Of a stretch of 64,000 nucleotides of DNA, positions 1 through 8,485 are shown one piece after another. Every line of letters begins with the position of its first letter. Within the stretch, counting starts at the first letter, position 1. Below the pieces are notes generated by a model. It was not told the DNA's origin. It searched no databases and worked only from the letters and a program-made list of their open reading frames with translations. This stretch comes from an uncultured Flavobacteriales bacterium (lineage in GTDB: Bacteria; Bacteroidota; Bacteroidia; Flavobacteriales_D; Crocinitomicaceae). The translations under genes were made by a program, and so were the position numbers. The DNA lies in NCBI GenBank assembly GCA_903860985.1, contig CAIOSO010000033.1, forward strand, positions 1-64,000, in the 5' to 3' direction.

Positions 1-1217
1 GTATTGTAAGCTCTAGCTAAACGTGTAATGGAGTCCAAAAGAATACATACATCGTGGCCACATTCTACCAATCGTTTTGCTTTTTCAAGCACCATATTCG
101 CCACTTTTACGTGTCGTTCCGCTGGTTCATCGAAAGTAGAGGCAATCACTTCGGCTTTGACACTTCTCGCCATGTCTGTAACCTCCTCAGGACGCTCATC
201 GATTAAAAGAACAATTAAATAGGTTTCTGGATGATTAGCTGCAATTGCATTTGCCACATCCTTCAATAACATCGTTTTACCGGTCTTAGGCTGCGCAACA
301 ATCATTCCGCGTTGTCCTTTACCAATTGGTGCAAAAAGATCCATGACACGTGTCGACAATGTCTCTTGTGCATGTCCAGTTAGTTTAAATTTCTCCGAAG
401 GGAATAATGGAGTTAAATATTGGAAAGGTACTCTATCGCGAATATAAGAAGGATGACGTCCGTTAATGGATTCCACTTTCACCAACGGGAAGAATTTCTC
501 TCCTTCTTTTGGTGGACGTATGCTTCCTTTTACTGTATCACCTGTTTTTAATCCAAATAATTTGATTTGATTCTGAGAAACATAAATATCATCCGGAGAC
601 GGTAAATAGTTGTAGTCAGAAGAACGCAAGAATCCAAATCCTTCTTGAATCACTTCCAAAACACCTTCTGCTGAAACAATTCCAACTAAATCGTAGTTTG
701 ATTCATCTGCTTTTTCCGTAGATTCAACCGGGGTATTTCGCTGATGCTGTGGCCGTTGTTGATTCGGATTCTGATTTTGATTTTGATTCGGGTTCTGATT
801 CGGGTTTTGCTGACGGTTGTTATCGCGTCTATTTTGTTGATTATTCGGTGTTTCTCCTTGTGGAGTATTGCGTTCCGTGCGTTCGTGACGGTGAACGGGC
901 TTTTTAGCCTCAGAGCTTGACTCTTCTAAAGTTTCTTCTGAAGGCGCTTGATTTTCTGTAGATATTTCAGCAGTAGGTGCCTCCACGATTTGACGAATTC
1001 TGGGTTTGCGTTCGATTCGTGCAGGTCGATCGGTTTTTTCTTCCTTTACCTCCACAGATTCAGTAGAATTTGTTGGCACTTCCGCACGTACTTCTTTGCC
1101 CGCAATTTGTTCAACGAGTTCCGTTTTTTTCAATAATTCACTATTTTCTATTCCGAGGGATTGTGCCATAGCACGAAGGTCTGAGATTTTTTTTGTCTCT
1201 AATGTTTTACGATCCAT
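1..1217 (-). CDS. rho: Transcription termination factor Rho (3' end cut by window)
   Basis: Rho is the hexameric RNA helicase that terminates transcription by pulling on nascent RNA. Reading leftward from the ATG at 1217, the N-terminal helical domain (about residues 1-45) is followed by an acidic, then Asn/Gln/Pro-rich low-complexity linker (about 50-165). Next comes the cold-shock-type RNA-binding domain containing [13 protein letters not shown], and the ATPase core with Walker A AQPKTGKT and Walker [15 protein letters not shown], where the window ends. The Q-loop and C-terminus lie outside. Bacteroidota Rho proteins commonly carry a long disordered insert; here it includes near-perfect NQNPNQ repeats. 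No terminator separates it from the gene upstream at 1334-2596, but about 116 bp intervene. Identity is very secure. Confidence 0.96.
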   Translation of the reverse strand, partial: MDRKTLETKKISDLRAMAQSLGIENSELLKKTELVEQIAGKEVRAEVPTNSTESVEVKEEKTDRPARIERKPRIRQIVEAPTAEISTENQAPSEETLEESSSEAKKPVHRHERTERNTPQGETPNNQQNRRDNNRQQNPNQNPNQNQNQNPNQQRPQHQRNTPVESTEKADESNYDLVGIVSAEGVLEVIQEGFGFLRSSDYNYLPSPDDIYVSQNQIKLFGLKTGDTVKGSIRPPKEGEKFFPLVKVESINGRHPSYIRDRVPFQYLTPLFPSEKFKLTGHAQETLSTRVMDLFAPIGKGQRGMIVAQPKTGKTMLLKDVANAIAANHPETYLIVLLIDERPEEVTDMARSVKAEVIASTFDEPAERHVKVANMVLEKAKRLVECGHDVCILLDSITRLARAYN

Positions 1218-1333
1218 TAATGATTGTGTATGTAAATAACGTGTGATTTTGGAGATGCTTGAACCGAAGGTTCGCAAGAATATACCGCAAGTTTACTAAA
1301 AATTGTTTATTCAAGCACCATTTTCTGAGAAAA

Positions 1334-2596
1334 CTATGTTTTTCTTTTCTTCTTTTTCGCAGCGGGGAATAGTATGTTGTTTAAAATCAAGCGATAACCT
1401 GGTGAGTTTGGGTGTAAACTTAAATCAGTGTATGGATCCCCAACGTAATGCTGGTAATCTTCCGGGTCGTGTCCGCCGTAAAAAGTCCAAGTTCCTTGAC
1501 CCATTTCACCGTGAATATAGCGTGCGGTATTCGCCGCTTTGTTTTCGCCAAGAATTAGTACATTCGATTTAATTAGTTCTTTTCTGAAATCCGTTGTTTG
1601 ACCCATGAATCCATTTACGACGTCAACGTGACATTGCGTTAACATTGTTGGAACAACGTCCCACTTTGCAGAGAAATCGAACAAGGTAAATTGATCCATT
1701 TTTTGAGTAATCTGTCCTTTTATGCGCAGGTCACTGGCATCGATGTCACTGTATTCATATACCATTGGATCTTGAATGAGGTGAAAATCTTGAAAGGCAA
1801 ATGTTTGATTAAAGTTGAGTTTGTCTTGCGCCCTTGAATCTGCCGGATCTCCATCGAAAACGGCGGCACATAGGTCTACTCCTTGAGCTGCCAACGCAAT
1901 ATCGAAACTGTCTGTCCCACTGCACATCGTGAACAAGAATCCACCCCCGATGACAAAATTCTTTAAGTTTTGCGCCACAGCTAATTTCAGTTCAGAAACT
2001 TTATTAAATCCAAGCATTTTTGCATTTTTCTCTGCGACAGCCACCTGTTCTTGATACCAAGCTTGATAACGCGCGTTCGCATAAAACTTACCGTATTGTC
2101 CTGTAAAATCTTCGTGGTGTAAATGCAACCAATCGTATTTAGGTAAAAGTCCCATCACGATGGCGGAATCATAAATTTTATCATACGGAATCTCCGCATA
2201 TTCTAAAACCAAAGTCACGGCATCATCCCACGGTTGCTTGTTCGGTGGCGTATACACGGCGATTTTCGGCGCTTTTTCCAACTGAACAATCTCCATGTTC
2301 ACTTCAGGATTAGAAATTTCTGTCCGAATTTGATTCACTTGTCCTTCTGCCAATACTTGGTAACGCACATTTCGAATGATCAGTTCCTCCTCCAATGATT
2401 TTAAATGTGGAACAAGAAAAGATCCTCCACGGTAATTCAATAACCATTCAACCGTTACATTGTGTTCAAGACAATAAAACGCAATGCCGTACGCTTTTAA
2501 ATGATCAGTTTGCGCTTCATCCATTGGGATAAGTAACTGTGTACTTCTTCCAACGAGGGAAATAAATAAAAGAAAGGAGAGAAGAAATAAACGCAT
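1334..2596 (-). CDS. Secreted GATase-like protein (often labelled 'asparagine synthetase B' in Bacteroidota)
   Basis: This is a 420-residue protein with an N-terminal signal peptide (MRLFLLSFLLFISLVGRS) and no lipobox. It belongs to a conserved Bacteroidota family that databases often call asparagine synthetase B, but no ATP-pyrophosphatase motif typical of AsnB is visible. The segment GGGFLFTMCSGTDSFDIA resembles a class I glutamine amidotransferase nucleophile elbow (Cys between small residues), and the C-terminal HGEMGQGTWTFYGGHDPED resembles the late His-containing region of ThuA/GATase-like proteins. The fold assignment is inference and the substrate is unknown. The tail is strongly basic (AAKKKKRKT). 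It lies 3 bp downstream of dnaB on the same strand, so it is probably cotranscribed with it. Confidence 0.7.
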   Translation of the reverse strand: MRLFLLSFLLFISLVGRSTQLLIPMDEAQTDHLKAYGIAFYCLEHNVTVEWLLNYRGGSFLVPHLKSLEEELIIRNVRYQVLAEGQVNQIRTEISNPEVNMEIVQLEKAPKIAVYTPPNKQPWDDAVTLVLEYAEIPYDKIYDSAIVMGLLPKYDWLHLHHEDFTGQYGKFYANARYQAWYQEQVAVAEKNAKMLGFNKVSELKLAVAQNLKNFVIGGGFLFTMCSGTDSFDIALAAQGVDLCAAVFDGDPADSRAQDKLNFNQTFAFQDFHLIQDPMVYEYSDIDASDLRIKGQITQKMDQFTLFDFSAKWDVVPTMLTQCHVDVVNGFMGQTTDFRKELIKSNVLILGENKAANTARYIHGEMGQGTWTFYGGHDPEDYQHYVGDPYTDLSLHPNSPGYRLILNNILFPAAKKKKRKT

Positions 2597-2599
2597 GGT

Positions 2600-4156
2600 T
2601 TAGAAAGGATTTTCGTCAGCACCACTGTTGTCAAATATGTCTGAGTCCTCACCTTCATCCATTTTACTCTTAATCGTATAGGTGTTCGAGTCCTGGTTAA
2701 ATGAGTTTAAACCGGCGTTATTGTTATTCCCAGCGATATCCAATTCTGGAACTTCATGTAAGTTTTCAAAACGCGCGTATTCTGGAACGAAACGTAATTG
2801 AACAGAATCCAATGCCCCGTTTCTATGTTTGGCAATGATGATTTCACCAATACCATGTAACGAATTCCCATCGTCGTCTTGGGTGATGTTATAGTATTCG
2901 GGACGGTAAATGAACGATACAATATCTGCATCCTGCTCAATCGCACCAGATTCACGTAAGTCGGATAACATCGGTTTTTTATCACCACCACGTGTTTCCA
3001 CGGATCGACTTAGCTGAGATAATGCAATAATTGGGACATTCAATTCTTTCGCAATTTCTTTAATGGATCGAGAGATAGTGGATATTTCTTGCTCTCTGTT
3101 ACCACCGCCTTTTCCATCTTTTGCGGACATCAATTGAAGGTAATCGATGATGATCATTTCGATGTTGTGCTGTGCCTTTAAACGACGACATTTTGCGCGA
3201 AAATCGAAAATACTGATACCAGGTGTGTCATCGATAAAAATAGGCGCTGTTGCCAATTTGGTGATGCGCGAGTGCAGTTGTTGGAATTCGTGTTCCTTCA
3301 AATCGCCTTTTCGCAGTTTTTCGGCAGAAAGTCGCGATTCGCTGGCAATTAAACGTTTTACTAATTGAACCGAGGACATCTCCAAGGAGAATATAGCAAC
3401 CCCCATGTTGTAGTCAACTGCCGAATTTCTGGCCATGGAAAGGACAAATGCCGTTTTCCCCATACCTGGACGCGCAGCCAATACAATCATGTCGGAACGT
3501 TGCCATCCGGAAGTAATTTTATCTAAGCCATGGAATCCGGTTGGAACTCCAGAAACACCATCAGAATTTTGAGATGCTTTTTCAATTTCTTGAATGGCTT
3601 CGCGAACAACCGTTTGCATGGTGCTTACTTGTTTGCTCATGTTATTCTCGGCAATGAGAAATAAGTCTGATTCTGCGGCATTCAATAAATCAAAAACATC
3701 ACGTGTTTCATCGTAGGCATCGCGGATTATTTCACTGCTGACACGAATTAATTCGCGTTTGATGAATTTCTCTGATATGATGCGGGCGTGATGTTGAATG
3801 TGTGCGGAAGATGCAACCCGATTGGTTAATCCCGCAATATAAGCTGCACCACCAGCCGCTTCCAATTCTCCATTTTTCTGAAGACGAGAAGTAACCGTGA
3901 CTAGATCAATTGGATTTGTCGTTGCAAATAATTCATGGATAGCCTTGTAAATAAATTGATGCTTGGGATCGTAAAAACTATTCTGATTCAAGATATCAAT
4001 GGTGTCATTCACCGCATTCTTTTCCAACATCATTGCGCCTAGCACAACTTGTTCAATATCAACTGCTTGAGGAGGTATTCTTCCAAGTTCGTTGATCAGT
4101 TGACCTTGTGTTTTTAAGCGTGTAATTGGTTTACGAATGTTATCGGGATTGTCCAT
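2600..4156 (-). CDS. dnaB: Replicative DNA helicase DnaB
   Basis: This is the hexameric helicase that unwinds DNA at the replication fork. The 518 residues show the usual order: an N-terminal DnaG-binding helical domain (about 27-130), a linker, and a RecA-like C-terminal domain. The latter has Walker A AARPGMGKT (about 227-236), Walker B MIIIDYLQLM, and the ALSQLSRSVE and SGAIEQDAD motifs. An acidic, Asn-rich tail follows the core. No intein or insertion is present. A TATATTTG -7 box ends 4 bp before the ATG, so the transcript may be nearly leaderless. The secreted protein gene downstream starts 3 bp after the stop codon. Confidence 0.97.
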   Translation of the reverse strand: MDNPDNIRKPITRLKTQGQLINELGRIPPQAVDIEQVVLGAMMLEKNAVNDTIDILNQNSFYDPKHQFIYKAIHELFATTNPIDLVTVTSRLQKNGELEAAGGAAYIAGLTNRVASSAHIQHHARIISEKFIKRELIRVSSEIIRDAYDETRDVFDLLNAAESDLFLIAENNMSKQVSTMQTVVREAIQEIEKASQNSDGVSGVPTGFHGLDKITSGWQRSDMIVLAARPGMGKTAFVLSMARNSAVDYNMGVAIFSLEMSSVQLVKRLIASESRLSAEKLRKGDLKEHEFQQLHSRITKLATAPIFIDDTPGISIFDFRAKCRRLKAQHNIEMIIIDYLQLMSAKDGKGGGNREQEISTISRSIKEIAKELNVPIIALSQLSRSVETRGGDKKPMLSDLRESGAIEQDADIVSFIYRPEYYNITQDDDGNSLHGIGEIIIAKHRNGALDSVQLRFVPEYARFENLHEVPELDIAGNNNNAGLNSFNQDSNTYTIKSKMDEGEDSDIFDNSGADENPF

Positions 4157-4160
4157 GAAA

Positions 4161-4168
4161 CAAATATA
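4161..4168 (-). promoter_or_regulatory. Promoter -7 box of dnaB
   Basis: On the minus strand this reads TATATTTG, a perfect match to the Bacteroidota TAnnTTTG -7 element. It ends four bases before the dnaB ATG. A clear -33 TTG is not seen at the ideal distance. Confidence 0.55.
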
Positions 4169-4251
4169 CGGATTCGAAAATCATCCTTCTATTGTCGGAT
4201 TCAATTTCTTATGAAAAAGATGTGAAAGGTACTTATGAACAATTGTTAATA

Positions 4252-4896
4252 TCACTTCAATTCCAATAGGGCCTTTTTCGTTCCAATATGGCAAGTAATG
4301 TAGTCGATTTCTTTTTTCGGACTTCTTGCGGGTGAATGAGATCGACCATAAAAGATGATTTGAAGGTGGAGTTTGTTCCAAGATTCTCTAGGAAAGAGTG
4401 CCTTTGCATCCTTTTCCGTTTGAACGACGTTTTTTCCTGATGTCAAACCCCATCGTGTCAGTAAACGGTGAATGTGCGTATCCACTGGAAAAGCGGGATG
4501 TCCAAATGCCTGCGACATCACCACAGATGCGGTTTTATGTCCGACACCTGGCATGGCTTCCAAGGCTTCAAATGAATTGGGTACTTGTCCTTTGTGTTCG
4601 TTTAAAATCATGTGGGACAAGGTCCAAATGGCGTATGCTTTTTTAGGTGATAGTCCACACGGACGAATGATTGCCTGAATTTCTTCCATACTTAGGGTAA
4701 TCATATCGGTTGGATTCGAAGCTTTGGCAAAAAGTAATGGGGTGATTTTATTCACGCGCTCATCGGTGCATTGTGCCGAAAGCAATACAGCGATTAATAA
4801 GGTGTATGCGTCGTCGTGATCCAAGGGTATAGGTGTTTCCGGATAGATTTTACTCAATTCCGACATCACATAATGTGCTTTTTCTTTTTTCGTCAT
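4252..4896 (-). CDS. nth: Endonuclease III family DNA glycosylase/AP lyase without the iron-sulfur cysteines
   Basis: Endonuclease III removes oxidised pyrimidines and cleaves abasic sites. The 214-residue product has the helix-hairpin-helix AMPGVGHKTASVV, containing the catalytic Lys, and PVDTHIHR, containing the catalytic Asp. The LLSAQCTDERVN substrate-contact motif is also present. The C-terminus, which in E. coli Nth binds a 4Fe-4S cluster through four cysteines, here reads YGRSHSPARSPKKEIDYITC and keeps only one cysteine, so no such cluster can form. The ATG at 4896 is preferred over an upstream TTG at 4911. The gene begins 1 bp after the stop of the J-domain gene, which indicates translational coupling at the end of the dnaX-menE-J-domain-nth operon. 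Confidence 0.92.
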   Translation of the reverse strand: MTKKEKAHYVMSELSKIYPETPIPLDHDDAYTLLIAVLLSAQCTDERVNKITPLLFAKASNPTDMITLSMEEIQAIIRPCGLSPKKAYAIWTLSHMILNEHKGQVPNSFEALEAMPGVGHKTASVVMSQAFGHPAFPVDTHIHRLLTRWGLTSGKNVVQTEKDAKALFPRESWNKLHLQIIFYGRSHSPARSPKKEIDYITCHIGTKKALLELK

Positions 4897-4897
4897 T

Positions 4898-5737
4898 TCA
4901 ATAAAAACCAAGTGTGAATAAATGATACCAGCGGTCCTCCGTCGCTAAAAAATAAAGCATCAGGATCCCACTCACGTAACGTGAAAAATAAGACCCCATG
5001 ATGAAAAAGGCATCCTTTTTTTTGTACATAATAAAAATAAAAGGAACGAGGAAAAAAGGAAACAACACAAATTGCGCCCAATAAAAACTAAAATGAATGG
5101 GTATTTTCTGCAAAAAATTTTGACTTTGCGAGTAGACAGCGGTAGATTGATGTAGCATCGCCGTTTTTTCGATGGTGATAAACGGATTGATGTCGAAGAA
5201 ACGATTGGAAAAGGCATTTAAAAAAAAGTGATCGCCATTTTTTGTTACTGCTAAACTCACTAGATTCCCATTCATGCTTTGATAGACTTCTGTGGAGTAG
5301 GAGGTAATGACTCCGGGAACTTGGTGCTTTGGCAATATGAGGTCCAGGCATAAAACGATGAGAATGATCATGCCCGTATACGCTATAATGCGGTGTAACA
5401 AAAATACGGGTCCAGTTTGTAAGCGGACATACAATTTCGCTAGTTCTTCCTCTTCTTTTTTCTTTCGAGCTTGAAATTGTTGCCGTGCATGTGCTTGATA
5501 TTCGGCATACCGCGTTTGGAATGGTTGCGCGGCTTGTTCGGTATATTCAATCTCTTCAATTGTTCCGGACATTAAAATTTCGTACGCTTCTTGAATTTCA
5601 ATGAATGTTTTTTCCGCATCCGCATCCTTGTTCACATCGGGATGGTATTTCTTCACTAATTTCCGATAACGCTTGCGGATTTCATCCTCACTCGCTCCTG
5701 GTTTTAGACCAAAAATTTTATAAGCTGAGCCACGCAT
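4898..5737 (-). CDS. J-domain membrane protein
   Basis: The N-terminal J-domain ([20 protein letters not shown], then YHPDVNK with the HPD tripeptide) should stimulate an Hsp70 (DnaK) ATPase. A short charged coiled-coil-like stretch rich in Gln, Lys and Glu follows. About three hydrophobic segments complete the protein, so it is probably an inner-membrane co-chaperone with the J-domain in the cytoplasm. It has no zinc-finger or C-terminal substrate domain and is not canonical DnaJ. The ATG at 5737 is chosen: it overlaps menE by 20 bp. A GTG at 5782 would add 15 residues before the J-domain. The client is unknown. Confidence 0.8.
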   Translation of the reverse strand: MRGSAYKIFGLKPGASEDEIRKRYRKLVKKYHPDVNKDADAEKTFIEIQEAYEILMSGTIEEIEYTEQAAQPFQTRYAEYQAHARQQFQARKKKEEEELAKLYVRLQTGPVFLLHRIIAYTGMIILIVLCLDLILPKHQVPGVITSYSTEVYQSMNGNLVSLAVTKNGDHFFLNAFSNRFFDINPFITIEKTAMLHQSTAVYSQSQNFLQKIPIHFSFYWAQFVLFPFFLVPFIFIMYKKKDAFFIMGSYFSRYVSGILMLYFLATEDRWYHLFTLGFY

Positions 5738-6728
5738 CTGCTGCCGTTTGTTCAAAGGTGAGTGTTCGTTGTATTTTTCCACTTGCTGTTAAAATCATCG
5801 TAGCTGATTGAGTAAATTTTGGTATTTCATGGGAAGAAAAATACGGGACAAGGTCTATTTTTTTGAGTGAACAAGGTTCTTCTGTCACCAAAACGAGTGC
5901 CTCTCCCCAAAGTGGATGTGGGATAGAATGCAGGAAAAACCGACCTGAAATATAGGTGGAAAGTCGCTGTTCTAATGCTTCGGGATGTATCTTTTTTCCA
6001 CCAGAATTAATCACAAAGTCTGTTCGTCCCTTCCATAAAAATGCCTGTTCACTCAATAATTCCACTGCATCGGTTGTTTGAATAGCTTGTGATTGTAATT
6101 CAGGATAATGGATTGTTAAACAGTTATCTGTGGTCGTGGTAAAACGAATTCCAGGTAAGGCTTGATAAGCGGTCTCTTTGCCTATTTCTCGAAGTGCAAC
6201 ATGCGACACCGTTTCCGTCATCCCGTAACTTTGATAGGCCTTAATTCCATGAAAAAGAAGTTGCTCACTTAATTCCATCGAAATGTCAGCTCCTCCAATC
6301 AAGATGTTTTGTACGGTTTTAAGTTTGGATAATGAAGATGGATTCTTGAGGATATGCGCCAATTGCGTAGGGACTAATGCCACAAAATCAATCGGTTCCG
6401 CGAGCTGTTCGAGTGGATCTAAGGATGGTTCTGTAATGTACACTGTGTAGTTTCCAACGAGGGCTCTCACGAGCATCATTTTACCTCCAATGGAATCCGG
6501 AGACAAACAAAGCAAGGCTTTCGTGCTTTTTTGCAAATGGAAAAATGCATGTGTTTTTTGAGCGGAAACGATCAATTGTGCTTTCGTAAAATGAAGTACT
6601 TTGGGATTTCCTGTCGAGCCGGATGTTTGAATGCTGAATGGAGCCTCATCTTCCCATTGCCGACAGAATAACTCGACTTTGGACCTGCTATCCTCTTTCA
6701 GTTGAATCGATTGAAATAACGGATGCAT
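5718..6728 (-). CDS. menE: AMP-binding ligase, probably o-succinylbenzoate-CoA ligase
   Basis: This is a compact 336-residue member of the ANL adenylating superfamily. It shows the phosphate loop [10 protein letters not shown], the adenine-binding YGMTET motif, the hinge region [19 protein letters not shown], and the C-terminal catalytic lysine in TASGKIQR. The short length fits the Bacteroidota MenE type, which activates o-succinylbenzoate for menaquinone synthesis. No other men gene lies in the window, so the substrate rests on family resemblance. It starts 2 bp after the end of the dnaX tau frame and overlaps the J-domain gene downstream, so the genes form one operon. Confidence 0.75.
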   Translation of the reverse strand: MHPLFQSIQLKEDSRSKVELFCRQWEDEAPFSIQTSGSTGNPKVLHFTKAQLIVSAQKTHAFFHLQKSTKALLCLSPDSIGGKMMLVRALVGNYTVYITEPSLDPLEQLAEPIDFVALVPTQLAHILKNPSSLSKLKTVQNILIGGADISMELSEQLLFHGIKAYQSYGMTETVSHVALREIGKETAYQALPGIRFTTTTDNCLTIHYPELQSQAIQTTDAVELLSEQAFLWKGRTDFVINSGGKKIHPEALEQRLSTYISGRFFLHSIPHPLWGEALVLVTEEPCSLKKIDLVPYFSSHEIPKFTQSATMILTASGKIQRTLTFEQTAADAWLSL

Positions 6729-6730
6729 GA

Positions 6731-7345
6731 TCAGTATTCGATGTCCAAATTGAACAGGTTTTTCAAGGTATGCAGATTCGGGTTCTTCCGAGCAAGCGCA
6801 TTAAACTTATCTTTCCCTGTCAAAAACTTCGTTTCTTTTTCTGGTTCATTGCTCATGGATAATTGAATGTCCACGTGAAAGTTTTGTAAACTTTTTCGCA
6901 TGAATTCAATAAATCCCACCAACTCCGCATGGATATAATCCATCTGAACTTGATTGTCAACCACGATTCCCAAAACTTCTTCACTGATCAACACTGGATC
7001 GCGTTTGATTAAGGCATTATAGAAGGTCTCTAATCCATTTTCTTTAACGACATACGCATACTGTTTCCAGTACATTTTAACATGTTCAATGCTAAATCCC
7101 TCCCTCGGTTGGTCCTCTAAATTTCCTTGTTGCTGGGACTCCTTAATTTTCTCAATGGAATCTTTGATGGAAATATGTTTCGTGGAGATAACGCCTTGTG
7201 GACTGGTGAGGACCTTGTTTTCTACGTTTTCAACAACGGGTTTGCTTGCAACGACAGCTGGTTTGTTGACAGGTGCTGAAGCGTTTGATTTTCGTAATGT
7301 TTGGGTTGGAAAAGGCAGAATAACAACGCTATCCGTCAGTCCTTT
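6731..7345 (-). CDS. dnaX: dnaX tau-specific C-terminal segment (-1 frame)
   Basis: This is the continuation of dnaX in the -1 frame. After the A10 run at 7343-7352, re-reading one A gives GGA CTG ACG and so on, with no stop until 6731. The product begins GLTDSVVILPFPTQTLRK, runs through a Pro/Val/Lys linker, and ends in a conserved-looking domain (MYWKQYAYVVKENGLETFY to the C-terminus). That end resembles the C-terminal part of Bacteroidota DnaX, expected to contact the polymerase core and helicase. An internal ATG at 7075 could give a 114-residue stand-alone product but is more likely just an internal Met. Joined with the 0-frame part, tau would be about 573 residues. A sequencing error in the A-run would instead mean one uninterrupted tau-only gene. 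Confidence 0.8.
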   Translation of the reverse strand, partial: KGLTDSVVILPFPTQTLRKSNASAPVNKPAVVASKPVVENVENKVLTSPQGVISTKHISIKDSIEKIKESQQQGNLEDQPREGFSIEHVKMYWKQYAYVVKENGLETFYNALIKRDPVLISEEVLGIVVDNQVQMDYIHAELVGFIEFMRKSLQNFHVDIQLSMSNEPEKETKFLTGKDKFNALARKNPNLHTLKNLFNLDIEY

Positions 7346-8451
7346 TTTTTTTCAGACTCTTGTTTTAATGAACAGAGTTGCATGAGTGCTACTTCAATCA
7401 ACAAACGTTGATTTTTGGAGGATTTATAATCGACATCTGTTTTACTTAGAATCGTTAAGGCTCTCATGATGCGTGTTGCTTCAATTTCCTTCGACTGTTC
7501 GACAAATCGTTGTCGTATCGTTTCTGGAACTTCCAATAAATTGGATGTTCGCGCATCCTTGCACACCAATAAATTGCGCAGGTGTTCCGCTAGTCCAACA
7601 ACAAAGTTTTGTCCATCGAATCCTTTTTCAAATACGTCATTCAAGATCAATAAGGACACTGAAATGTCTTCTTTCTCCGCCGCATCCATTACTTTGAAGT
7701 AATATTCGTAATCGAGGATGTTTAGGTTGTCTAATACGTCCTTGTAGGTTAATGTTGTTCCCGCAAAGGTGACAATTTGATCAAAAATGGATAAAGCGTC
7801 TCTTAATGCGCCATCTGCTTTCATCGCAATTTGATGCAAGGCTTCAGGGTCCGCAGAAACACCTTCCTTCGTCGCTATTTGAGCCAAATGATCAGCGATG
7901 TCCTTTACGCGAATTCTGCTAAAATCAAAGATTTGACAGCGTGAAAGGATGGTAGGAATGATTTTATGTTTTTCCGTCGTTGCCAAAATGAAAATGGCAT
8001 GCTTCGGTGGCTCCTCTAATGTTTTCAAAAATGCGTTAAATGCACTATTTGACAACATGTGAACCTCATCGATGATGTATATTTTGTGGGTACCTATTTG
8101 CGGTGCAATGCGCACTTGATCAATTAGGTTTCGGATGTCATCAACGGAGTTGTTCGATGCCGCATCTAATTCATATATGTTTAATGAATTTCCCGTGTGA
8201 AAGGATAAACATGAATCACATTGATCACAGGCCTCTATTTGCTCCGTAGGATGGAAACAATTAATGGTCTTCGCTAATATTCGGGCAGTAGTTGTTTTTC
8301 CCACACCACGTGAACCACAGAATAAAAAAGCTTGTGCTAGGTGTTCACTTTTAATGGCATTCTTGAGCGTGTTCGTAATCGTATGCTGTCCAACAACCGT
8401 GTCAAAGGTTTGTGGACGATATTTGCGGGCAGAAACGACAAAATCACTCAT
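7336..8451 (-). CDS. dnaX: DNA polymerase III clamp-loader subunit DnaX (gamma form)
   Basis: DnaX is the AAA+ motor of the clamp loader that opens the beta sliding clamp. The 371-residue 0-frame product has Walker A CGSRGVGKTT, a four-cysteine zinc site (CFHPT...CDQCDSC), Walker B IYIIDEVHML, sensor 1 ATTEKHKI and the SRC motif SRCQIFDF. It then runs through domain III and stops immediately after a ten-A run (ending EKKKD). This length equals the gamma-like form that in E. coli arises by programmed -1 frameshifting, and in Thermus by slippage on an A-run. The promoter has a -7 TATATTTG four bases from the ATG and a TTG 19 bp further upstream. Confidence 0.95.
   Translation of the reverse strand: MSDFVVSARKYRPQTFDTVVGQHTITNTLKNAIKSEHLAQAFLFCGSRGVGKTTTARILAKTINCFHPTEQIEACDQCDSCLSFHTGNSLNIYELDAASNNSVDDIRNLIDQVRIAPQIGTHKIYIIDEVHMLSNSAFNAFLKTLEEPPKHAIFILATTEKHKIIPTILSRCQIFDFSRIRVKDIADHLAQIATKEGVSADPEALHQIAMKADGALRDALSIFDQIVTFAGTTLTYKDVLDNLNILDYEYYFKVMDAAEKEDISVSLLILNDVFEKGFDGQNFVVGLAEHLRNLLVCKDARTSNLLEVPETIRQRFVEQSKEIEATRIMRALTILSKTDVDYKSSKNQRLLIEVALMQLCSLKQESEKKKD
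7343..7352 (-). other. A10 slippage site in dnaX
   Basis: On the coding strand ten consecutive A residues are followed by GG. In frame 0 the ribosome meets TGA two codons later. A -1 shift, or transcripts lengthened by one A or shortened by two, opens the tau frame. No strong downstream hairpin is evident, which favours polymerase slippage over a classical ribosomal signal. Confidence 0.75.
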
Positions 8452-8455
8452 GGAA

Positions 8456-8485
8456 CAAATATACCGTTTAAATTCTAAATGTCAA
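8456..8485 (-). promoter_or_regulatory. dnaX promoter
   Basis: The minus strand reads TTG (8485-8483), 19 bp, then TATATTTG (8463-8456), four bases before the dnaX ATG. This matches the Bacteroidota sigma factor consensus (TTG, 17-23 bp, TAnnTTTG). The -33 element overlaps the stop codon of the upstream BNR-type gene. Confidence 0.65.

Noticed and set aside
5738-5782. Longer start for the J-domain gene (GTG at 5782)
   Set aside because: It would add 15 residues before the J-domain and overlap menE by 65 bp; the ATG at 5737 is simpler.
7089-7385. Plus-strand open frame opposite dnaX
   Set aside because: It lies antisense to the tau reading frame, whose protein is conserved-looking and continuous; no promoter or family match is seen.
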